A program made the translations under genes and the position numbers. The notes beneath the pieces were generated by a model. The model made no database searches. It was not told the DNA's origin and saw only the letters and a list, made by a program, of their open reading frames with translations. 13,368 nt of DNA from Bacteroidales bacterium UBA5621 (GTDB lineage Bacteria > Bacteroidota > Bacteroidia > Bacteroidales > VadinHA17), in NCBI GenBank assembly GCA_002424525.1, contig DIKJ01000229.1:1-13368 (forward strand). The letters run 5' to 3'. Of the stretch, positions 7,668-13,368 are shown piece by piece (positions within the stretch are counted from its first letter, which is position 1; the number at the start of each line of letters is the position of its first letter).

Positions 7668-7759
7668 ATGAAAGGTTTTAACGAGTCTTGAAAACATAAT
7701 GTAAAAAAGTCCGTTTAATAACATTGTATGCGGACGACGCATTGGGATATGAACACTTG

Positions 7760-7802
7760 CCGGCTTTAAAAAACATGGGATTAGCCGGAGAGTGAGTTTT
7801 TT
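7760..7802 (+). terminator. Hairpin plus T run, possible attenuator
   Basis: CCGGCT (7760-7765) pairs with AGCCGG (7783-7788) around a 17-nt loop. Eight nt later comes a run of six T (7797-7802). The stem is short and the gap to the T run is larger than in a classic intrinsic terminator, so this is a weak call. If real, it lies about 75 nt before the adhesin start and could attenuate it. Confidence 0.25.
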
Positions 7803-7864
7803 GCATTAACCTGACCTGAAAAATTGACTGCTGAGACCGAACATATTAGAGACGAATCTGCTTC

Positions 7865-7870
7865 AGGAGA
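7865..7870 (+). promoter_or_regulatory. Shine-Dalgarno supporting the GTG start at 7878
   Basis: AGGAGA ends 7 nt before GTG 7878. This is the best ribosome-binding site near the beginning of the long frame. It favours GTG over the upstream TTG (7824) and the later ATG (7935), neither of which would leave an equally good signal peptide. Confidence 0.55.
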
Positions 7871-7877
7871 CGGAAGA

Positions 7878-10800
7878 GTGATCGGGCAATATCTGCGCAG
7901 TTTGTTGCTGGTTGCCGGTTGCTGGTTGCTGGTTATGAACACAATATCAGGCCAGTACGTTCCTGGAGATTACAGGTCAAAAGGCAATGGAAACTGGACA
8001 GATCTTACTACATGGGAGAGATTTGACGGTGGAACATGGGACCAGCCAAACGCAGGTCAGGGATATCCCTCACAATTTAGCAGTCCTGCGCGTATTGATA
8101 TTAATAATAATGTAACCCTTAATGTAAACCGGGCTGCTACTGCAAATCCACGGATAAATGATCTCTATATAAACTCGGGAATTCTTGATCTCTTAAGTTA
8201 CAACTTCACCGTTAACGGGGCAACTATAATTTCCGGCACCCTCAGGGATGACAATACAACCGGCACCGATATATTTTACGGTACGATTGAGATCCAGAAT
8301 ACCGGCACATGGACAAGTGTTGCAGCAAACAGTGCGAACCTCAGGCTCTACAGTGACATAATTAATAACAGCAACAATGTTACACTTCAAAGAGTACGCG
8401 TATATGCCGGTATCGCCATTTCCGGAACAGGCAGCATTACTATCCCGGAATATTTCGAGTTTAACAACGGGCTTACCGTAATTAATCAGACACAGATTTC
8501 AGTCGGGATTGGGCTCAACTCTAACAATACAGTCGGAGCAGTATGGATAAATGAAGGGATATTGAACTATACCAGTACCTCAAACATTTTATTGAATACA
8601 AATGGTGTTTTAAATGCTTCTTTTCCCGGCAATATTATTGAGTACGGAGGTGCCGGCAATCAGAATATTAAGACTCCGTTAACTTCATATTATAATTTAC
8701 GGACTTCAGGATCCGGCACAAAATATCTTCAGGCAAATCTGACTATCGACGGTGATCTGGATATCGGGGCTTCCAGCACCCTCAATTCAAACGGCAGAGA
8801 TATTATTCTGCTCGGAAGCTGGACGAACAGCGGAAGCTTTACCTATGGAACGAGAACTGTCACTTTTGCCGGAGGAAGTTCTCAGACAATTACAAATCCG
8901 TCAGATCAGGTTTTCTATAATCTCATCGTTAACAATTCGGGAAGTGCTGGTAATAATGATCTGGTCCTTGCGAATAATGTTCAGGTGGGCGGAACCTTGT
9001 CAATGTTATCTGGTAACATCATTACAGGTTCAAACCTGCTGACCCTTACGCCAACTTCACCTGCAGCTCTTAACCACATATCCGGCACAATTATAGGAAG
9101 GTTACAGAGAGGAGTGGCGAACACGGGAGAGGAGTACCTCTTTCCGGTTGGTACCTCCACGGATTACCGGCCGGCTATTTTCAACTTTTCTTCGCTCACT
9201 TCACCAACGAATATTTCAGCACAGTTTATCGCCGCTACGCCCGGGTCATTTACACCGTATACTGACGACGAGGCTAACCAGCTTGATTATGCCTTTACGG
9301 ACGGGTACTGGAATTTCTCCAGTTCTTCCACTCCCGGCACCACCTATTCTCTTTCGCTCACCGGAGAGGGCTTCTCGAGTTACAGTATAGACGACGACTC
9401 CAGGATATCGGGGAGAAACGCCGGCACCACAGCCTGGAACGATCACGGAACCCATGGGACAGTAAATGCCGGGGACAGCACCATCACACGGACCGGTCTT
9501 AATATACTGAACACCACATTTTTCGATTACTGCTTTGCAGGCCGATGCAGTATTACAGCAGATGCTGGTCCGGATGCCGAAATATGCGCAGGAGGTTCCA
9601 CTACCCTGAACGGTTCCGGGGGAGTCACATACCTGTGGTCACCAGCTACGGGATTGAGCAATGTCAATATACCCGATCCGGTAGCAAGTCCTGTAGTAAC
9701 AACTACCTACACCCTTACCGTTACACAGGGTGCATGTGTAAGCACCGATCAGGTTACCATAACCGTTTATCCTCAACCTGCCGGCCCACTCCTTAATACT
9801 AAGACTCCGGACCTGGTTACAGTATGTGAGGGGCAGAATGTATCAGCTCTCTTTGATGCAGGTACCGGCGGGGCAGGATGTACAGATTCCTTCCAGTACC
9901 GTTTTGACGGAGCCGGAGCATGGATCGCCTATTCTGAGGGCACTGATATTAATACTTCAGGACATACTCAGGTCGATATCCGGGGACAAAGAGCAGGCTG
10001 TGATGAGAATACGGGATGCAGTGGTACCGACTGGGTAATTCTGACTTCATGGACTATTAATCCTCAGCCAACTGGTCCATCCGTGAACATAAAATCACCA
10101 AACCTTACTGCAGTTTGTGATGGGCAGGTTGTCTCGGCTACATTTAACCCCGGAAGCGGAGGAGTAGGATGTACGGATGCCTTCCGGTACCGTTTCGATG
10201 GAGCCGGGGGGTGGTTAAGTTATAGCCCCGGGACAGATCTCAATACCACAGGTCATACCCAGGTGGAGATCCAGGGACAGCGTTCCAGTTGCGACCCGGG
10301 AACAGGCTGTTCCGGTACATCCTGGACCGACCTTGTTTCCTGGATAGTCAATCCTTTGCCTTCTCCAGTTCTAACAGGAGATAATGAAGTATGCCCGGGA
10401 GCTATCGGAATAAAATACTCAACCCCCGAAATTGCAGGACATACGTATGCATGGACCATCACAGGGAACTCTTCATCTTCTGGGGAAAACAGCAGTGAAG
10501 TGACAGTAAACTGGGCCTTTAACTGCAACACAACAGGGAGTGTCAGGGTTACGGAAACCATTACCGCCACAGGCTGTAATGTATCCACTGCAGATTATCC
10601 GGTCACCATACGCGACAACACTGCTCCTGTATGGACCACACCGGCAGGTTCTTTGAACGGGACTCTGGAATGCAGTGATGCAACAGGGATAGCGGCAGCA
10701 CAGGCATTCTTCCCTGTTGCAACAGATAACTGCGATCCGGATGTTATGGATATCGTTAAAGTGCCAGGCTCGTTTGTGGCAGGCACCTGTTCCGAGGCCG

Positions 10801-13368
10801 GCACTTACACAAATACATGGAGTGTTACTGACGCATGCGGTAATGAAAGTGTGCAGTACACACAGGTAATTACAATCACAGATACTCAGGCTCCGGCCTG
10901 GAACACTACGGAAAATGCTCTTGACCGGACTGTGGAATGCAGTAATGCACCGGGATTGGCAGCAGCACAGGCATTATTCCCCCTCGCAGGCGATAACTGC
11001 GATACGGACGTTACCAATACCATTAAAAATCCGGGAGTTTTTGTTCCAGATCCTCTCTACCCGCAGGAAGGTACTTACACCAATACATGGACAGTCACCG
11101 ATGAGTGCGGCAACTTAAGTGCTGTTTATACCCAGGTTATCACTATTAAAGACGAAACTCCGCCGACCTGGATCACTGTGGCAGGTTCACTAAACAGGAC
11201 TATTTCATGCAGTGATGCGGCAGCCCTTGCGACAGCACAGGCACTGGTCCCTGTGGCAGTTGATAATTGCGATCCGGGCACCGGAGTAATTACTAAATTG
11301 GCCGGAGGGTTCGTCCCGATTGATAACCCGGACGAAGGCACTTATACCAATACCTTTACCATTACCGACAACTGCGGTAACATAAGCGATGTATTTGTAC
11401 AGGTAATAAATATTATTGACATTGTTCCCCCGGTCATCATCTGCCCGGGTGACATAACTGTAAGCTGTGACGATGATACTTCGCCGCTGGAAACCGGATC
11501 GGCGACAGCAACAGATAATTGCACACCGGTTGGAGAGGTAGTAATTGCATTCGGTGATGTAAGTACCTACGATACCGATCCTGCAGGTATCAACCATTAT
11601 AACTATGTGATCACCCGGACCTGGATTGCAACCGACCGGCATGGTAATTTCTCCGGTTGTTTACAAAAAATCACTGTTAAGGATGAGACAGGTCCGGTAA
11701 TAATCCGGCCTCCGGACATAACTGTTAATTGTCAGGACATTCCCGCAACGACTCTTACCGGAACGGCAACGGCTTCAGACAACTGTTCACCTGAGGCTTA
11801 CATTACGATCAGCTACAGCGATACGGATGATCAGGATCCCGATCCTGCAATTGCAGGACATTATAATTATGTTATCACCAGGACGTGGAAAGCCACAGAT
11901 AAGGCAGGCAACATCAGTCAGTCTGTCCAGTTCATTACGGTGGAGGATGTGACCAGTCCTGTTATTACCTGTCCCGGGGATCTCTCCGTAAGCTGTGAAG
12001 AGAGCAAGGAGCCGCTAAATACCGGCACTGCAACTGCTGCTGATAACTGCACCCCTGTAGCAGATATTGCTTTAACATACCTCGATGCAAGCGATCAAAA
12101 TCTTTCTCCTGCCAGCCCGGGACACTACAATTATACCATTACCAGAACATGGAGGGCAACTGATCCTTCAGGAAATTTCAGCGAGTGCACTCAGACCATC
12201 ACTGTTCAGGATCTTACAGCTCCTGTTATTACCACATGTCCTGCCGATATCACAATCAGTTGCGAGGAAAATAAAGAACCGGCAAACACAGGCGCCCCGG
12301 TCATTACGGATAACTGTGCCCCGGAGGCGAATATAACTGTCACTCACAATGACGTAAGCACATTCGATCCCGATCCTGCGAGTGAAGGTCATTACAATTA
12401 TCTCATTGTCAGGACATTCACGGCAACTGATGTGGCAGGGAATTCCACTCAGTGCACACATACAATAACAGTTGAGGATAAAACCGCTCCTTCAATAACC
12501 TGCCCTGCCGATGTTATTGTTGGTTGTGAGGAGGACAGTGGACCTTCAAGCACCGGGACAGCTTCTGCCACCGATAATTGTTCACCTCAGACCGAAATAT
12601 CAATCGGCTACGATGATGAAAGTACGTTCAATCCCGATCCGGCCAGCGTTAATCACTATAATTACGTGATTACGAGAACCTGGACTGCGACTGATGTAAG
12701 CGGTAACGTAAGCACCTGCATACAGATCATAACTGTTCAGGATATCTTAATTCCTGTTATTGTTTGTCCGCCTGCTGTAACGGTAAGCTGTGAGGATGAT
12801 AAGTCACCTGTTAATACAGGGAACCCGACAGCATCGAATAATTGTGCGCCTGAGGTAAGCATAACGATCTCACGGAATGACACTGACGATCAGGATCCGG
12901 ATCCGGCCAGTGCCGGCCATTACAATTATACGATCACGAGGACCTGGAGGGCTACTGATGTAGTTGGCAACTGGAGCGAATGTGTCCAGATCATAACGGT
13001 TCAGGATATAACCGGTCCTGTAATAACCTGCCCTTCCGATGTAACAATAAGCTGTGAAGATGACAGCACTCCGGCAAACACGGGGACGGCAACAGCGACT
13101 GACAATTGCACCCCTCAGGAAGAGATAACGATCACGCACCTTGATTCAGATACCCGGGATCCTGATCCGGCCAGTGCCGGTCATTACAATTATACGATCA
13201 CGAGGATCTGGAGGGCGACTGATGTTTCAGGCAACTTCACCGAATGCACTCAGACCATCACAGTGAAGGATGTTACAGCGCCTTCATTTGCTGTTCCTCC
13301 TACAGCAACTGTTTGCAGGGATGCAGACTGTTCCTATGACATCGACCCTGCCATTACCGGCGGCATCA
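7878..13368 (+). CDS. Giant secreted multi-repeat HYR/PKD-like adhesin, 3' partial
   Basis: One frame stays open for 1830 codons to the right edge. It is probably a surface-exposed or secreted adhesin. GTG 7878 gives a signal peptide (about residues 1-26, MIGQYLRSLLLVAGCWLLV then MNTISGQ). Residues about 27-560 are beta-rich, with many Asn-Gly turns and a FYNLIVNNSGSAGNNDLVL-type segment near 345-392 typical of large exported Bacteroidota proteins. Then follow an Ig/PKD-like module (561-631), two 97-residue repeats (632-825), a PKD-like module (826-916), three 89-90-residue repeats (917-1184), seven HYR-like 88-89-residue repeats (1185-1801) and the start of another module. Cysteines recur at fixed repeat positions, suggesting disulfides outside the cytoplasm. 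The C-terminus is missing, so a type IX secretion or gliding-associated sorting domain cannot be verified. No catalytic motif was seen. I recognise the repeat style, not a specific protein. Confidence 0.88.
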   Translation, partial: MIGQYLRSLLLVAGCWLLVMNTISGQYVPGDYRSKGNGNWTDLTTWERFDGGTWDQPNAGQGYPSQFSSPARIDINNNVTLNVNRAATANPRINDLYINSGILDLLSYNFTVNGATIISGTLRDDNTTGTDIFYGTIEIQNTGTWTSVAANSANLRLYSDIINNSNNVTLQRVRVYAGIAISGTGSITIPEYFEFNNGLTVINQTQISVGIGLNSNNTVGAVWINEGILNYTSTSNILLNTNGVLNASFPGNIIEYGGAGNQNIKTPLTSYYNLRTSGSGTKYLQANLTIDGDLDIGASSTLNSNGRDIILLGSWTNSGSFTYGTRTVTFAGGSSQTITNPSDQVFYNLIVNNSGSAGNNDLVLANNVQVGGTLSMLSGNIITGSNLLTLTPTSPAALNHISGTIIGRLQRGVANTGEEYLFPVGTSTDYRPAIFNFSSLTSPTNISAQFIAATPGSFTPYTDDEANQLDYAFTDGYWNFSSSSTPGTTYSLSLTGEGFSSYSIDDDSRISGRNAGTTAWNDHGTHGTVNAGDSTITRTGLNILNTTFFDYCFAGRCSITADAGPDAEICAGGSTTLNGSGGVTYLWSPATGLSNVNIPDPVASPVVTTTYTLTVTQGACVSTDQVTITVYPQPAGPLLNTKTPDLVTVCEGQNVSALFDAGTGGAGCTDSFQYRFDGAGAWIAYSEGTDINTSGHTQVDIRGQRAGCDENTGCSGTDWVILTSWTINPQPTGPSVNIKSPNLTAVCDGQVVSATFNPGSGGVGCTDAFRYRFDGAGGWLSYSPGTDLNTTGHTQVEIQGQRSSCDPGTGCSGTSWTDLVSWIVNPLPSPVLTGDNEVCPGAIGIKYSTPEIAGHTYAWTITGNSSSSGENSSEVTVNWAFNCNTTGSVRVTETITATGCNVSTADYPVTIRDNTAPVWTTPAGSLNGTLECSDATGIAAAQAFFPVATDNCDPDVMDIVKVPGSFVAGTCSEAGTYTNTWSVTDACGNESVQYTQVITITDTQAPAWNTTENALDRTVECSNAPGLAAAQALFPLAGDNCDTDVTNTIKNPGVFVPDPLYPQEGTYTNTWTVTDECGNLSAVYTQVITIKDETPPTWITVAGSLNRTISCSDAAALATAQALVPVAVDNCDPGTGVITKLAGGFVPIDNPDEGTYTNTFTITDNCGNISDVFVQVINIIDIVPPVIICPGDITVSCDDDTSPLETGSATATDNCTPVGEVVIAFGDVSTYDTDPAGINHYNYVITRTWIATDRHGNFSGCLQKITVKDETGPVIIRPPDITVNCQDIPATTLTGTATASDNCSPEAYITISYSDTDDQDPDPAIAGHYNYVITRTWKATDKAGNISQSVQFITVEDVTSPVITCPGDLSVSCEESKEPLNTGTATAADNCTPVADIALTYLDASDQNLSPASPGHYNYTITRTWRATDPSGNFSECTQTITVQDLTAPVITTCPADITISCEENKEPANTGAPVITDNCAPEANITVTHNDVSTFDPDPASEGHYNYLIVRTFTATDVAGNSTQCTHTITVEDKTAPSITCPADVIVGCEEDSGPSSTGTASATDNCSPQTEISIGYDDESTFNPDPASVNHYNYVITRTWTATDVSGNVSTCIQIITVQDILIPVIVCPPAVTVSCEDDKSPVNTGNPTASNNCAPEVSITISRNDTDDQDPDPASAGHYNYTITRTWRATDVVGNWSECVQIITVQDITGPVITCPSDVTISCEDDSTPANTGTATATDNCTPQEEITITHLDSDTRDPDPASAGHYNYTITRIWRATDVSGNFTECTQTITVKDVTAPSFAVPPTATVCRDADCSYDIDPAITGGI
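7904..7931. repeat. 7-bp tandem repeat inside the adhesin signal-peptide codons
   Basis: Four consecutive heptamers: GTTGCTG, GTTGCCG, GTTGCTG, GTTGCTG, followed by a decayed GTTATGA. They encode the hydrophobic core of the signal peptide. Because 7 is not a multiple of 3, gain or loss of one unit would shift the frame between the GTG start and the rest of the protein. Confidence 0.8.
9771..10352 (+). repeat. Two 291-bp (97-residue) protein repeats
   Basis: Units at 9771-10061 and 10062-10352 are equal in length. Each opens with Pro-Gln/Pro then a VCxGQ-like segment, has GCTDxFxYRFDGAG in the middle, then GTDxNTxGHTQVxIxGQR, C-x(5)-GCSGT and a final SWxxNP. Each unit has four cysteines. I do not recognise a named family beyond an Ig-like exported module. 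Confidence 0.85.
10626..11429 (+). repeat. Three 89-90-residue HYR-related repeats (type A)
   Basis: Units begin at 10626, 10893 and 11163 (267, 270 and 267 bp). Shared features are a Pro-x-Trp opening, a CSxA segment, AAAQAL or similar, DNCDP or DNCDT, GTYTNTW/F, a D-x-CGN box and a final ITIxD/INIID. The D-x-CGN box is typical of HYR-like repeats. The first unit has an extra cysteine (GTCSEAG) that the other two lack. Confidence 0.85.
11430..13280 (+). repeat. Seven 88-89-residue HYR-like repeats (type R)
   Basis: Units begin at 11430, 11694, 11958, 12222, 12489, 12753 and 13017; six are 264 bp, the fourth is 267 because of one extra Thr codon before its first Cys. Consensus features: PVITCPxDxTVSCE, TGxAxATDNCxP, an Asp-rich DPDPAS, GHYNYxITRTWxATD, an xGN box and CTQxITVxD. 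Four cysteines (C1-C4) sit at fixed positions in six of seven units. An eighth, divergent module starts at 13281 with the first Cys missing and is cut by the window end. Confidence 0.9.

Larger units (their letters stand above)
7495..7877. other. Structured non-coding region before the giant adhesin gene
   Basis: 383 bases without a credible gene on either strand. It contains the 9-bp tandem repeat, the queA-proximal hairpin, the inverted repeat at 7645-7667, the hairpin plus T run at 7760-7802 and the Shine-Dalgarno of the adhesin gene. The middle is AT-rich. I found no site with both halves of the Bacteroidetes promoter at correct spacing; TAACATTG (7719-7726) is one mismatch from the -7 box but lacks a matching -33 TTG. 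The promoter of the adhesin gene must lie here or the gene is read through from queA. Confidence 0.6.

Noticed and set aside
7668..7691. Seven-codon frame right after the leader inverted repeat
   Set aside because: It is too short, has no ribosome-binding site and lacks a run of regulatory codons, so a leader peptide is not supported.
7495..7877. tRNA, riboswitch or integration site in the leader gap
   Set aside because: No cloverleaf, T-loop or recognisable riboswitch core could be found by eye, and no integrase or transposase is nearby.
11205..11642. Minus-strand frame of 145 codons, and others opposite the adhesin (8193-8390, 10253-10588, 12168-12461, 12870-13139)
   Set aside because: They are antisense to the repeats, have odd Cys/Tyr/Ile-rich composition and recur with the repeat period, as expected for shadows.
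9430..13368. CRISPR array suggested by regular repeats
   Set aside because: The periods are 264-291 bp, multiples of three, and encode related protein modules; there are no short identical repeats with unique spacers and no cas gene.

Overview
The window looks like a chromosomal segment from a Bacteroidota (Bacteroidetes) bacterium, probably an environmental Bacteroidales-like lineage. Three things point there. The run ftsX, DUF3098, uppP, truB, queA is a gene order I know from that phylum. The divergent region at 691-796 carries a textbook Bacteroidetes-type promoter (TTTG, 19 nt, TAnnTTTG). The right 5.5 kb is one very long, Thr/Asp/Asn-rich, Cys-bearing HYR-like repeat protein of the kind these bacteria export. 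The assignment is inferred from gene content; no rRNA or tRNA is visible.

Left edge (1-796). On the minus strand rdgB (ITP/XTP pyrophosphatase) is followed 14 nt later by the first 24 codons of an exported protein that leaves the window. Both are divergent from a plus-strand gene at 797.

Signalling gene (797-2629). A single-pass membrane class III adenylate cyclase has a signal peptide, a periplasmic Y_Y_Y-like sensor domain, one membrane helix, a coiled coil, a catalytically complete cyclase domain and a C-terminal HD-like domain. The HD dyad of that last domain reads Leu-Phe, so it is probably a pseudo-phosphohydrolase.

Housekeeping cluster (2705-7494). Six tightly packed plus-strand genes: branched-chain aminotransferase, FtsX, a DUF3098 membrane protein, undecaprenyl-diphosphatase, tRNA pseudouridine-55 synthase and QueA. 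Gaps are 5-34 nt, with one 8-nt overlap. They combine amino-acid metabolism, envelope and division functions and tRNA modification, and probably form one operon.

Leader region (7495-7877). This is a non-coding gap of 383 bases. It holds a 9-bp tandem repeat, a GC-rich hairpin just after queA, a perfect 7-bp inverted repeat, and a second hairpin followed by a T run.

Giant surface protein (7878 to the right edge, at least 1830 codons, no stop). It starts at GTG with a signal peptide whose coding DNA contains a 7-bp tandem repeat. Next come a beta-rich N-terminal half, an Ig/PKD-like module, two 97-residue repeats, another PKD-like module, three 89-90-residue repeats, and seven 88-89-residue HYR-like repeats with four cysteines each, entering an eighth. 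The C-terminus, where a type IX secretion or gliding-motility sorting domain might be expected, lies outside the window.

The best leads are the degenerate HD domain on the cyclase, the paired cysteine loss in one adhesin repeat, the possible slippage tract in the adhesin signal peptide, and the structured leader in front of it. I did not see a clearly new defence or mobile system.
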